Assembly: GCA_020721875.1 (NCBI GenBank)
Contig: DYLX01000010.1
Coordinates: 1 to 43,951 of the forward strand
DNA: 43,951 bases
DNA from: Leptospira biflexa
GTDB taxonomy: Bacteria; Spirochaetota; Spirochaetia; Treponematales; Rectinemataceae
Reading direction: 5' to 3'
A model generated the notes under the pieces. It did not search any database, had not been told where the DNA came from, and was given only the letters and a program-made list of their open reading frames with translations. How positions within the stretch are numbered: the first letter of the stretch is position 1; the number at the start of each line of letters is the position of its first letter. The position numbers and the translations under genes are program-made. Shown here in pieces: positions 18,068 to 26,776 of the stretch.

Positions 18068-18847
18068 ATGAGGATAGTTCGGTGTCTGTACGAAGGTCAA
18101 TCGTATTATGGGAGCGTGAATGGAGATACGGTGGCGCTTTCGAGCGATTTTCCTACTATACGTGTCGCTGGTGGCGTAAAAAAGATTGTGTTCAGCAATG
18201 AGCTAAAGCGGGTTTCCCTGGCGCAGGTGAAGCTTCTCGCACCCTGCCGGCCAGGAAAGGCGGTGTGCGTGGGTTTGAACTACAGAGATCACGCTGATGA
18301 GTTCGGCCATGCATACCCGACATCGCCCGTGCTCTTCATCAAACCATCGACGAGTCTACTCAATCCAGGAGAATCTATTCACTACCCATCGCTTTCGAAG
18401 CGCGTCGACTATGAGGCTGAGCTTGTCGCCGTGATCGGCACCACTGCGAAGTATGTGCCGGTAGAGCGCGCGCTCGAGTATGTGCTCGGCTACACCTGCG
18501 GCAACGATGTTACCGCGCGAGATCTTCAGCCTCAGGATGGGCAGTGGACCGTCGCGAAGTCCTTTGATACCTTCATGCCGCTTGGTCCCTGGATCGAGAC
18601 TGATATCGACCCCACCAATCTTGGCGTAAAGTCGGTGCTCAATGGGCAACTACGCCAATCTTCATCGACAAAGTATCTCATCTTTCCCGTCGCAAACCTT
18701 GTTGCGTACATCTCCCAGATCATGACCCTCGAACCCGGCGATGTTATCATGACGGGTACTCCTTCGGGTGTTGGACCGATGCAGCCTGGCGACACCATCC
18801 GTGTCGAGATCGATGGAATCGGCGTGCTGGAAAATTCTATATCATAA
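18068..18847 (+). CDS. Fumarylacetoacetate hydrolase-family protein
   Basis: A 259-residue protein of the FAH superfamily, which cleaves or decarboxylates acylpyruvates and related 2-oxo acids. Visible are GLNYRDHADEFG, metal-binding acids in DYEAELVAVIG, the GYTCGNDVTARDLQ segment, AKSFDTFMPLGPWI and GDVIMTGTPSGVGPM. The length and a short N-terminal subdomain match acylpyruvase-like bacterial members. A strong AAAAAAGGAG site precedes the ATG. It is followed after 8 bp by an AEC-family transporter, suggesting that the pair handles one organic acid. The substrate cannot be named. Confidence 0.9.
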   Translation: MRIVRCLYEGQSYYGSVNGDTVALSSDFPTIRVAGGVKKIVFSNELKRVSLAQVKLLAPCRPGKAVCVGLNYRDHADEFGHAYPTSPVLFIKPSTSLLNPGESIHYPSLSKRVDYEAELVAVIGTTAKYVPVERALEYVLGYTCGNDVTARDLQPQDGQWTVAKSFDTFMPLGPWIETDIDPTNLGVKSVLNGQLRQSSSTKYLIFPVANLVAYISQIMTLEPGDVIMTGTPSGVGPMQPGDTIRVEIDGIGVLENSIS

Positions 18848-18855
18848 TTTAATAT

Positions 18856-19770
18856 ATGGTATTTTCAAGAATTATCTCGATCTTTCTCTTGCTTGTGGTA
18901 GGCTTTGTGGCACGCAAGAGGAAGATTCTCGATGCCACGAGCATTAGGGCGATTACCAACTTTGTACTCTTCATCTCGATTCCTTTTACGATTATCGCGA
19001 GTTTCGACCGGAGCGTACCTTTTTCGGCGGCAGCGGACCTCCTCAAAGTCGCGCTCCTCGCGATCGGTATCCACCTGCTCTCGATTCTCATCTCCAAGCT
19101 GGTGTTTGGCAGGTTCTCCGAGGCCAAGCGCAAAATTCTCACCTACACCACCGTATTTTCAAACTGCGGATTCATGGGGTTTCCCGTCGCCGAGAGCCTG
19201 TTTGGAAAAACAGGGCTCATGTACGCGTCGATCTATGTCATGGTGTTCAATATTTTCGTGTGGACGTACGGAATCGCCCTTTTCTCAAAGCGAAGTGTCA
19301 GGGATCACAGTCCTTCGCGGATTAAGGACATCGTGTTCAACCCCGGCAATATCGCCGTGCTCATAGGATTCATTGTCTGGATCCTGCCGTTCGCCCTCCC
19401 CGAATCGATCAATTATGCGGTTGCGCTCATCAGCGCCAGCACAACGCCGCTTTCGATGATTGTAGTCGGATCGACACTGGCAGGATTGAGCTTCAAGGGA
19501 CTTTTCACGGATCGTGCGGCATGGGTTGGTTCAGCGATGAGGCTCCTGGTCATGCCCCTCGTATTTTTTGTCATTATGCGAATGGCGAAGCTCAACGATG
19601 AAGCCACTCGTGTGACGAATATTCTTGTCGCAATGCCTGCCGCGGCGCAGACGGTCATTTTCGCAGAGCGCTACGACGCCGATGTGCCGCTCGCATCGAG
19701 CATCGTGTTTCTCACAACGGTGCTGTCGGCGCTCACCATTCCGCTCGCCGCCCAGATCATCGGCCAATGA
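18856..19770 (+). CDS. AEC-family (auxin efflux carrier-like) permease
   Basis: A 304-residue membrane protein with about ten hydrophobic helices in two halves. The first half begins ISIFLLLVVGFVARKRKIL and contains the FSNCGFMGFPV segment characteristic of bacterial AEC members such as malonate/malate permeases (MdcF/MleP-like). The second half ends with the family's AMPAAAQTVIFAERYDAD. It starts 8 bp after the FAH-family gene without a clear ribosome site, so expression probably depends on coupling. It likely moves a small mono- or dicarboxylate across the inner membrane. A strong bidirectional terminator follows 15 bp after its stop. Confidence 0.9.
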   Translation: MVFSRIISIFLLLVVGFVARKRKILDATSIRAITNFVLFISIPFTIIASFDRSVPFSAAADLLKVALLAIGIHLLSILISKLVFGRFSEAKRKILTYTTVFSNCGFMGFPVAESLFGKTGLMYASIYVMVFNIFVWTYGIALFSKRSVRDHSPSRIKDIVFNPGNIAVLIGFIVWILPFALPESINYAVALISASTTPLSMIVVGSTLAGLSFKGLFTDRAAWVGSAMRLLVMPLVFFVIMRMAKLNDEATRVTNILVAMPAAAQTVIFAERYDADVPLASSIVFLTTVLSALTIPLAAQIIGQ

Positions 19771-19785
19771 CCGGGCTCAGCGCAC

Positions 19786-19820
19786 AAAAAAAAGGCCGCC
19801 CTGAAAAAGGCGGCCTTTTT
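19786..19820. terminator. Bidirectional intrinsic terminator
   Basis: Stem GGCCGCC (19794-19800) pairs with GGCGGCC (19809-19815) around an 8-nt loop. It is preceded by A8 and followed by T5, so it can stop the FAH-AEC transcript on the plus strand and the tRNA-Asn transcript on the minus strand. Confidence 0.9.
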
Positions 19821-19825
19821 GTCTC

Positions 19826-19898
19826 CTCCCCCGCGGTGGTTCGAACACCGGACCCAGTGGTTAACAGCCACTTGCTCTGCCAGCTGAGCTACAGGGGA
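19826..19898 (-). tRNA. tRNA-Asn (anticodon GUU)
   Basis: A 73-nt cloverleaf on the minus strand. The acceptor TCCCCTG pairs with CGGGGGA (one U-G pair). The D-stem is GCTC/GAGC, the anticodon stem AGTGG/CCACT encloses CTGTTAA, and the T-arm is CGGTG TTCGAAC CACCG. Anticodon GTT reads AAC/AAU. The discriminator is G, as expected for Asn. The 3' CCA is not encoded (GAG follows), so CCA must be added post-transcriptionally. It is a single-gene unit with its own promoter and terminator. Confidence 0.96.
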
Positions 19899-19920
19899 AT
19901 ATAAACCTGCAACGAGCGCT

Positions 19921-19949
19921 ACAATAGCCAATGATCTCATTTTTGTCAA
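19921..19949 (-). promoter_or_regulatory. Sigma-70 promoter of tRNA-Asn
   Basis: On the minus strand, a perfect -35 TTGACA (19949-19944), a 17-bp spacer and a -10 TATTGT (19926-19921) sit about 23 bp before the tRNA 5' end. Confidence 0.85.
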
Positions 19950-19964
19950 GATCTAAAACTGTGC

Positions 19965-19993
19965 TTGACCCAGTGTTCTCCCTGCGTGAAAAT
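19965..19993 (+). promoter_or_regulatory. Possible promoter of the NifX-like gene
   Basis: TTGACC (19965-19970), 17-bp spacer, GAAAAT (19988-19993), about 47 bp before the ATG at 20041. The -35 matches 5 of 6 consensus positions, the -10 only 4 of 6. Confidence 0.35.
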
Positions 19994-20040
19994 GTCCTCT
20001 GCGCGCAAGCGCGATTTCAGTTCAAAGAGAGCAGGCGACA

Positions 20041-20391
20041 ATGAAAAACTTGAAAATCGCGATAACCGCCGGCGAGCCCGTGCTGTACACGAACTTCGAG
20101 CCCATCTTCGAGGAGAGCCCGTTTCTCATTCTCATCGATGAGCGCGGGAACGTGCAGAAATATGCACCCGAGGCGAGCCAGAAGGGCGGCGCGAAGGGGC
20201 GGGCGGACTGGATTATCTCGAGAGGAGTGAAGATCCTCATCACTGGTTCGGTGAGCGACGTGGAATACCGCCGATTGCGGCGCGCAGGCGTCGCGGTTGC
20301 CTGGGAAGTATTTGGAGAGGTCAAGGAATTGGTCGAGCGGGCGCGGAACAACGCCGATTCTCTGCTGAATGGCCCTGAAGATGATCTCTAG
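20041..20391 (+). CDS. NifX/NifB-like (dinitrogenase iron-molybdenum cofactor family) small protein
   Basis: A 116-residue single-domain protein. The pattern LKIAITAGEPVLYTNFEPIF, then FLILIDERGNVQKY, then GRADWIISRGVKILITGSVSD and AGVAVAWEVFGEVKELVERA follows the ribonuclease-H-like fold of the FeMo-cofactor biosynthesis family (PF02579), whose stand-alone members occur widely outside nitrogen fixation and often bind or shuttle metal clusters. No nif genes are in the window. It stands alone between tRNA-Asn and convergent parC. It could help with metal-cofactor handling, but function is unproven. Confidence 0.75.
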   Translation: MKNLKIAITAGEPVLYTNFEPIFEESPFLILIDERGNVQKYAPEASQKGGAKGRADWIISRGVKILITGSVSDVEYRRLRRAGVAVAWEVFGEVKELVERARNNADSLLNGPEDDL

Positions 20392-20479
20392 AGTTCAGGT
20401 GAACCCCGTCATTCCTTGCGCGCGCTCAGGGGAGGTCGAGCCGCGCCGGGCGCTCTCACACGAGGCGATTTGTATTCAA

Positions 20480-22720
20480 TCACTCGTCTTTTTTGTGTCG
20501 CTTGAGGGCTGCTTCAAGGAGTCCACCTGCGCGCTCAGGCTGAGTGGGTGCGCTCTTGGCTGAGGGCGCTTCGACGGGCAGCTCCGGCGCTTTGGACTTC
20601 TGTGCTTCTTTCGACACAGTGGATTTCTTGGACGCGTTCGAAGATCCTTTCGATGTCGTGGGTGTTGCACGCACCGCCGAAGCGAGGCTTGTCTTCCGCG
20701 CATCCGTAGACTTTCGCGGCGCCCGCTTCTTCTTCCCCGTTGCGCGCGACTCTTTATTGAAGAGTTCGGGAAGCTGATCTTCCGGCGGTGTCGGGGAGGG
20801 CACCTCATCTTTCTTGCTCTGGATAATCTCGCAGCGGACAACTTCTCTGTCGGTCAGATGGAGGCCCTGAGCCTGCCTACCACGCACGGGATATGCCTCC
20901 GCGTGGAAAGATTCGTGAGTCTTCTTCGTGCGCGGCTTCGGTGTGTACTCGAGGGTAAATTCAAACTGCGTCTCGGTGGAAAAACCGATGATGGTCGCGT
21001 TTTCGGGTACGAGACTGTAGTCCTTGCCCGTGAGCCAGCTGTCGATGCAGGCCCGCTTTATGAACGCGCCCTTGTGGTTCGCGAGCGTGAAGATGAGCGT
21101 GGCGGGTGTCTTCGAGAGGCTCTCTTTTTCCGCGAGCGCGACCCAGAGCACCGCCTGTCCCGCAAAAAACTTATCAGGTAGCGGAATCACGGTGTAGATA
21201 CCGTTGTTTCTCAGCACGAGCACCTTGTCGTAGCGCGATGCCTCAAGGAGCTTTTCGCCATACACTTCGGTACCGAGGTAGCCGCTCTCCCGGTCGTATT
21301 TCAGCGCGAGATCGTGGCGCGCGATCGCCTTTGCCTCAATCTTCTTAAATGAGCAGATACGTGTTTTCCTGGGTGAGGAATCTTCGATTTGCGTGATGTA
21401 GCCCTTGAGAATCGATATCGCATAGGGCACGAGCCGCTCGAGATGCCTGGCGTTTTCCGCGAGCAAGCTCTCGATCTGCTTCATCTCGCTCTTCGCCTTC
21501 TCGATGTCGTAGAGCGAGATTCTTCGGATTGGTATTTTAAGCAGGAGTTCGACATCGTTCTGGGTGAGGGGGCGGGCGAGCTCCTTTGTAAATGGTTTGA
21601 ACCCGTCGAGCACCGCCTTTACGACGCTTTCTGCGGTGCGCTTGTTCTCGATTGACTTGTAGATGCGCTCTTCGATGAAGATGCGTTCGATCGTGCGGGC
21701 GTAGAGCTCGTTGCGGAGTTCTTCGCGCTCGAGTTCGAGTTCCTGGCGCAGGAGGGTAAGGAGCTTGTCAGCGTGGTAGCGCACGATTTCGCTGACACTA
21801 CTGATCGAGGGTTTTCCATCTTTAATAACGAGGCAGTTGCAGGAAATGGAGCGCTCGCACTCCGTGAAGGCGTGCAACGCGTCCACGACTTCCTCGGCGT
21901 ACACGCCGCGCGCGAGCTTGAGTTCGATCTCGACCTTATCGGTGGTGAAGTCGGAAATCGACGCAATCTTGAGGTGTCCGGCACGCACCCCATCCTCGAT
22001 GCTGGAGATGAGACTTTCCGTTGTCGATCCGTAGGCTATCTCGCGGATGACGATCCGCTTGGGGTCGGAGGTGTCGAGCTTCGCACGTACACGCACTTTG
22101 CCGTTGCCGTCGGCGTATTCGGAACAGTCAACGCTTCCGCCGGTGAAAAAGTCAGGGAGAAGGCTGAAACTCTTTCCCTCGAGGCAGGCTATTTCGGCGT
22201 TGATAACCTCAACGGGATTGTGCGGGAGAATCTTGGTACTCATGCCCACCGCGATACCCTCCGCGCCCATGATAAGCACCACCGGGATCTTAGCGGGGAA
22301 GACGAGGGGTTCTCTGTTCCGCCCGTCGTAGCTCTCGATATACTGCGTAATCTTCGGCCTGTAGAAGATCTCTTTCGCGAAGAGCGAGCTTTTGCACTCG
22401 ATGTAGCGCGGCGCCGAAGCCTCATCGCCAGTAATGGGGTTGCCGAAATTTCCCTGTGTGTCGATAAAGAGCCCCCGGTTGGCGAGGCTCACGAGTGCAG
22501 AGGCGATCGAGGCGTCGCCGTGGGGGTGGTACTTCATGCAGTGACCGACGACATTCGCCACTTTGTGGAACTTACCGTCGTCCATCTCGAAGAGTGTGTG
22601 TAAGATTCGTCGCTGGACAGGCTTGAGACCATCGTCGATCTCGGGGATCGCCCGGTCCATGATGACATACGAGGCATAATAGAGAAAATTATCGTTCAGC
22701 AGCTTCTTGATGTAGGCCAA
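20480..22720 (-). CDS. parC: DNA topoisomerase IV subunit A
   Basis: A 746-residue type IIA topoisomerase breakage-reunion subunit. The N-terminus LYYASYVIMDRAIPEIDDGLKP is canonical; the DNA-attacking tyrosine is Y106 in APRYIECK; VVGHCMKYHPHGD marks the winged-helix region. The C-terminal beta-pinwheel is short. The last roughly 110 residues are a Lys/Ser/Thr/Pro-rich basic tail that probably binds DNA nonspecifically. The start is TTG at 22720 behind GGAGGAG; the gene lies 31 bp after parE, and the pair forms the decatenase. ParC is preferred over GyrA because of the parE partner and the lack of a clear GyrA-box; the latter point is a visual judgement. Confidence 0.9.
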   Translation of the reverse strand: MAYIKKLLNDNFLYYASYVIMDRAIPEIDDGLKPVQRRILHTLFEMDDGKFHKVANVVGHCMKYHPHGDASIASALVSLANRGLFIDTQGNFGNPITGDEASAPRYIECKSSLFAKEIFYRPKITQYIESYDGRNREPLVFPAKIPVVLIMGAEGIAVGMSTKILPHNPVEVINAEIACLEGKSFSLLPDFFTGGSVDCSEYADGNGKVRVRAKLDTSDPKRIVIREIAYGSTTESLISSIEDGVRAGHLKIASISDFTTDKVEIELKLARGVYAEEVVDALHAFTECERSISCNCLVIKDGKPSISSVSEIVRYHADKLLTLLRQELELEREELRNELYARTIERIFIEERIYKSIENKRTAESVVKAVLDGFKPFTKELARPLTQNDVELLLKIPIRRISLYDIEKAKSEMKQIESLLAENARHLERLVPYAISILKGYITQIEDSSPRKTRICSFKKIEAKAIARHDLALKYDRESGYLGTEVYGEKLLEASRYDKVLVLRNNGIYTVIPLPDKFFAGQAVLWVALAEKESLSKTPATLIFTLANHKGAFIKRACIDSWLTGKDYSLVPENATIIGFSTETQFEFTLEYTPKPRTKKTHESFHAEAYPVRGRQAQGLHLTDREVVRCEIIQSKKDEVPSPTPPEDQLPELFNKESRATGKKKRAPRKSTDARKTSLASAVRATPTTSKGSSNASKKSTVSKEAQKSKAPELPVEAPSAKSAPTQPERAGGLLEAALKRHKKDE

Positions 22721-22751
22721 GATCTCCTCCGCCGGTCAGGTTCGAGCTTTC

Positions 22752-24563
22752 TCACAGCTCAGTGATGAGATTATCCATGATGAACTGCCGTCTATCGGGG
22801 CTGTTCTTTCCCATATAAAAATTGAGGAGTTGGGGAACCGACGAAAGCGTCTGGATGTCCACCTTCACGAGCCGTATATCTTTTCCTATAAATTGGCCAA
22901 ATTCGGCGGGGCTGATTTCGCCGAGGCCCTTGAACCGTGTAATCTCGGCGCTCTGGCCGAGCTTTTTAAGCGCTTCATCGCGCTCGCGGATTGAATAGCA
23001 ATAGATCGTATCCTTCTTCGTGCGAGCTCTGAAAAGGGGGGTCTCGAGGAGAAATATCCGTCCCTGCACCACCAGCTCTTCGAAGAACGTGAGGAAAAAG
23101 GTGAGGAGGAGATTGCGAATATGGAAGCCGTCGTAATCCGCGTCCGTTGCGATCACAATGCGCGCAAAGCGCAGATTTTCGACCGCGTTCTCGATGCCGA
23201 GGGCCATCATGAGATTGTAGAGCTCCTCGTTCTTATAGATCGCGGAACGGGGGCGGTCGTACATATTCTCAGGCTTTCCACGGAGGCTGAAGATAGCCTG
23301 CGTGTGCACATCACGGGTACTCACCATACTGCCAGCCGCCGAGATGCCCTCTGTAATGAAGATGGTCGAGCGTTCGCCTGCGGGCCCCTCGCCTAAGTGT
23401 GCTTTGCAGTCGCGCAGGTTGGGGATTTTGAGCTCGATACGCTTGGCTGCCTCTTTCGCCTCTTTGCGCACGAGGTTGAGCTCGGTGCGCAGCTTCTCGT
23501 TGGTGAGTATTTTCTCCTGAAGCGTCTTGGCCGCCTGCGGGTTGCGGCGGAGGATCTCATCGACCCCCTTCTTTACTTCCTGGAGGATCCAGGGGCGGAT
23601 ATCGCCATTGCCGAGCTTATTCTTTGTCTGGCTCTCGAAGATGGGATTCTTGATGCGGATTGCGATGGCCGCCGCGAGTCCCTCGCGCACATCCTCGCCT
23701 CGGTAGGAGGCTTGGAAAAACTCGTTAATCGCCTTGAGAAACCCCTCTCTGAAGGCCGAAAGGTGCGTACCTCCATCAGAGGTATGCTGGCCGTTCACGA
23801 ATGAGAAGTGCTCCTCGCCGTACTCTTTGGTGTGCGTGAACGAGAATTCGATTCTGTCGCCCCGGTACCACCCGATGTCGTAGAGCGCGCTGCCACCGAG
23901 TTCAGAGGAGAGAAGATCGAAGAGGCCCTTTTCGGAGCGAAACTCGGTGCCGTTGAGCGTGAGGGTGAGCCCCGGGTTAAGAAAGGCATAGTTCCAAAGG
24001 CGCTTTTCGATAAATTCGAAGATAAAGCTATAGTCGCCGAAAATCTCCTCGTCCGGAATGAATTCGACCAGTGTACCGTTTTTCTCGCGTGTCCCACCCT
24101 CGCGTGTATCGACGAGGATGCCCCGTGCGAACCGCGCCTCAAAAAGCTTGCCGTCGCGGTAGGATACGACACGGAACTCCCTGGAAAGCGCGTTGACCGC
24201 CTTGGTGCCGACGCCGTTGAGGCCGACCGAAAACTGGAACACGTCGTCGTCGTACTTGGCGCCCGTGTTGATCACCGACACGCACTCGACAACCTTGCCG
24301 AGTGGGATGCCGCGCCCGTAGTCGCGCACTTTCACCTTTTTATCGGCGATCGTGATTGCGATCTGCGCACCTGCGCCCATGATGAATTCATCGACCGAGT
24401 TGTCGATGACTTCTTTTAAAAGGATGTAAATGCCGTCGTCGGGGCTCGAACCGTCGCCAAGGCGACCGATGTACATGCCTGTTCTGAGTCGAATGTGCTC
24501 CAGCGAAGAGAGGGTTTTTATTTTTGATTCGTCGTATGCGGGTTTGTTGGACACAGCTGACAT
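22752..24563 (-). CDS. parE: DNA topoisomerase IV subunit B
   Basis: A 603-residue ATPase subunit. The GHKL site shows LLKEVIDNSVDEF, VRDYGRGIPLG and GLNGVGTKAVNALS. The Toprim domain has TEGISAAGS (consensus EGDSA, so the Asp is Ile here) and the metal-binding DADYDG. The C-terminus ends with YMGKNSPDRRQFIMDNL, typical of ParE. The ATG at 24563 overlaps a TATAAT hexamer (24567-24562), so the functional start may instead be the GTG four codons in (24554); see findings. It is co-transcribed with parC and divergent from prpR. Confidence 0.93.
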   Translation of the reverse strand: MSAVSNKPAYDESKIKTLSSLEHIRLRTGMYIGRLGDGSSPDDGIYILLKEVIDNSVDEFIMGAGAQIAITIADKKVKVRDYGRGIPLGKVVECVSVINTGAKYDDDVFQFSVGLNGVGTKAVNALSREFRVVSYRDGKLFEARFARGILVDTREGGTREKNGTLVEFIPDEEIFGDYSFIFEFIEKRLWNYAFLNPGLTLTLNGTEFRSEKGLFDLLSSELGGSALYDIGWYRGDRIEFSFTHTKEYGEEHFSFVNGQHTSDGGTHLSAFREGFLKAINEFFQASYRGEDVREGLAAAIAIRIKNPIFESQTKNKLGNGDIRPWILQEVKKGVDEILRRNPQAAKTLQEKILTNEKLRTELNLVRKEAKEAAKRIELKIPNLRDCKAHLGEGPAGERSTIFITEGISAAGSMVSTRDVHTQAIFSLRGKPENMYDRPRSAIYKNEELYNLMMALGIENAVENLRFARIVIATDADYDGFHIRNLLLTFFLTFFEELVVQGRIFLLETPLFRARTKKDTIYCYSIRERDEALKKLGQSAEITRFKGLGEISPAEFGQFIGKDIRLVKVDIQTLSSVPQLLNFYMGKNSPDRRQFIMDNLITEL

Positions 24564-24619
24564 TATAGCATGCGAGGCGTCTTTATGGTACAGAGTCGGC
24601 GCTTTTCTTGTGCTATACT
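24562..24619. promoter_or_regulatory. Divergent extended -10 promoters between parE and the PrpR-type gene
   Basis: Plus strand: TGC followed by TATACT at 24614-24619, exactly 6 bp before the ATG at 24626. Minus strand: TGC followed by TATAAT at 24567-24562, overlapping the parE ATG. Neither has a good -35 element, but both carry the TGn extension. Transcription starts would fall at about 24626 and 24555. Confidence 0.6.
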
Positions 24620-24625
24620 CAAGGC

Positions 24626-26554
24626 ATGTCCATTATTTTTATCGCGCCGGACAATCGGATCGAGAAAACAGTCAGGCAGCTTACCACATCGACTGAGGAG
24701 AAGATTGTCGTCGAACAGGGGCTCCTCGAAACCGCGATTCCCGTCGCACGGCGTCACCTGGACGAGGCGGAGGTGTTTGTGAGCCGAGGTGGCACGGTGC
24801 TCGTGCTGCGCAAAATGGGCTCGGGTGTGCCGATCGTTGAGATGCAGGTAACGGCGCGAGATCTCGCCATCGCGCTCGAAAAGGCTCGTCACCTCGTACA
24901 GAAGGATACTTTTCGAATCGGCGTCGTTTCCTTCCCTAACATGATTCAGCAACTCAAGGATTTTTTACCCTTTCTGAGTCTTGACATTACCTGCTACGAA
25001 CTCTCGATCGGCGAGAATGTCGAAGATAAGTTACGCGCCGCGATGGACGATGGCATGGATGTGCTGCTAGGCGGTGTTACGACATATTCGTTTGCGCGGA
25101 AAAAGGGCCTGCCTGCAGTGCTCATTGAGTCGGGCGAGACTTCCGTAAAATACGCACTCGAAGAGGCATACAGAATTGTAGCCGCCCAAAGGCTCAACAG
25201 GCGACGCGCGGAAGAGCTTAGGATCATCACGGAGAGCATCAGCGAGGCGGTGATCGCAATCGACGAGAGAGGTTCGATCTCCCGCATGAACGGAGCAGCC
25301 AAGAATTTACTCCGCCCGTATATTCGCGGCAACCAGCGCGGAGATCCTGCGCTTCCCGAATCCCTCAAGGAGATACTCTCGCAGCGGCGCGAAGCGCGGA
25401 AAATCCTCCAGTTCGGCGATACTCGCGTCTTGGTGAATGTGCTCCCTGTTGCGGTAAAGGGCGCTACCGCGAGCTCGGTTGCCACGCTCCAGGATGTGAG
25501 CCATATCCAGGCGATGGAAGAGGAAATTCGCCGCGAAATGTATCTCAAAGGCTACACCGCAAAGTTTAAATTTGCCGATATTGTTGCGTACGATGAGTTG
25601 ACCTTGCGTACAGTGTCGCTCGCGAAGCGCTTCGCCGCCACGCACGCGTCGATTCTCATTCAGGGTGAGTCCGGTGTAGGCAAGGAGGTGTTTGCACAGA
25701 GTATTCATAACGCGAGCGACCGCAGGCTTCGCCCCTTTATCGCAATGAACTGTGCGGCAATCCCAGAGTCCCTCATCGAGAGCGAGCTCTTTGGCTATGT
25801 GGACGGCGCCTTCACGGGAGCACGCAAGAAGGGTAAGCCCGGAATTTTCGAGCTCGCCCACGGGGGCACTCTTTTCCTCGATGAGATCTCGGAAATGCCT
25901 TTCCATCTCCAAGCGCGCCTCTTGCGCGTACTCCAGGAACACGAGGTGATGCGTCTCGGCGACGACAAAATTATCCCCATCGATGTGCGCGTCATTGCGG
26001 CGACAAACCGCAACCTTGAGAAGCTGACCAAGGAGGGGCTTTTCAGGGTCGACCTGTATTGGCGCCTCAATGTGCTTAATCTCTTCATTCCTCCTCTCCG
26101 CGAACGTCGACAAGATGTGCTCCCGCTTATCGGCCGCATGCTCTTGGAGACCGAGGGCTGCTCTGCTCAATTCACCCTATCGGCCGCCTGTGAGGACTAC
26201 CTCGAATCCTATCACTGGCCTGGGAATGTGCGGGAACTCAAGAATTTCTGCGAGCGCGTATCGGCGATCTGCGATCAGGACGAGCTCGATATAGGCCTGG
26301 CCACCACGCTTCTACGCGCGGGAGGCGCTGAGGATCCGGAAAAGAGTGTTCATTTGGACGCACACGAGCTTCGATACCAACATGAGTCACCCGCTGAGGA
26401 GATCGTACCGATTGGTATTCTCGACGATCCTGAAGGCCTACGCGATTTCGTACACGCGCAGGGCAGCCTCCAGGACGCTGCAAAAAAACTGGGGCTTCAT
26501 CGTACGACATTGTGGCGCCACCTTAAGGCTCGGCATGCTCCGCAGTCCTCGTGA
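24626..26554 (+). CDS. PrpR-type sigma-54-dependent transcriptional activator
   Basis: A 642-residue enhancer-binding protein. Residues about 1-180 resemble the PrpR N-terminal sensor domain (GLLETAIPVARRHLDEAEVFVSRG is split here into two recognisable parts, GLLETAIPVA and EVFVSRGGT). A PAS-like segment spans about 190-300. The AAA+ domain covers about 320-550 with Walker A GESGVGKE, the sigma-54 contact loop GAFTGA, Walker B GGTLFLDEI and the sensor segment RVIAATNR. A Fis-type helix-turn-helix ends the protein (SLQDAAKKLGLHRTTLWRHL). PrpR-type sensors bind organic acids or their CoA-pathway intermediates. It almost certainly controls the operon at 26805-33664 through the repeats at 26590-26634 and the -24/-12 promoter at 26777. 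The ATG at 24626 is preferred over an upstream TTG. Confidence 0.93.
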   Translation: MSIIFIAPDNRIEKTVRQLTTSTEEKIVVEQGLLETAIPVARRHLDEAEVFVSRGGTVLVLRKMGSGVPIVEMQVTARDLAIALEKARHLVQKDTFRIGVVSFPNMIQQLKDFLPFLSLDITCYELSIGENVEDKLRAAMDDGMDVLLGGVTTYSFARKKGLPAVLIESGETSVKYALEEAYRIVAAQRLNRRRAEELRIITESISEAVIAIDERGSISRMNGAAKNLLRPYIRGNQRGDPALPESLKEILSQRREARKILQFGDTRVLVNVLPVAVKGATASSVATLQDVSHIQAMEEEIRREMYLKGYTAKFKFADIVAYDELTLRTVSLAKRFAATHASILIQGESGVGKEVFAQSIHNASDRRLRPFIAMNCAAIPESLIESELFGYVDGAFTGARKKGKPGIFELAHGGTLFLDEISEMPFHLQARLLRVLQEHEVMRLGDDKIIPIDVRVIAATNRNLEKLTKEGLFRVDLYWRLNVLNLFIPPLRERRQDVLPLIGRMLLETEGCSAQFTLSAACEDYLESYHWPGNVRELKNFCERVSAICDQDELDIGLATTLLRAGGAEDPEKSVHLDAHELRYQHESPAEEIVPIGILDDPEGLRDFVHAQGSLQDAAKKLGLHRTTLWRHLKARHAPQSS

Positions 26555-26589
26555 GGTGTTTCAGGTCGGACAAGCGCAGTAGGTAAGCC

Positions 26590-26634
26590 GTTGCGTAGTT
26601 GCAATAGTGTTGCATTAATGTTGCAAAATGCAAC
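26590..26634 (+). promoter_or_regulatory. Helically phased GTTGCA repeats, predicted activator-binding (UAS) site
   Basis: GTTGCA half-sites begin at 26598, 26609 and 26620 (11-bp steps), preceded by GTTGCG at 26590. The last one forms a perfect palindrome with TGCAAC at 26629-26634 (spacer AAA). The array lies about 170 bp upstream of the predicted transcription start, a normal distance for a sigma-54 enhancer. Confidence 0.75.
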
Positions 26635-26776
26635 GTTTCTGAACCAAATACCATGCTTCACCGCCCTCCGAATTGCCATGCATGCTCGGCTCAGTGCACT
26701 TCTATTTTCAGTTGATTCAAGAATAAAGTTTTGCGCCGCGGGCCTCCCCCATGTGGTGGATGCAATGGATTTGGTA

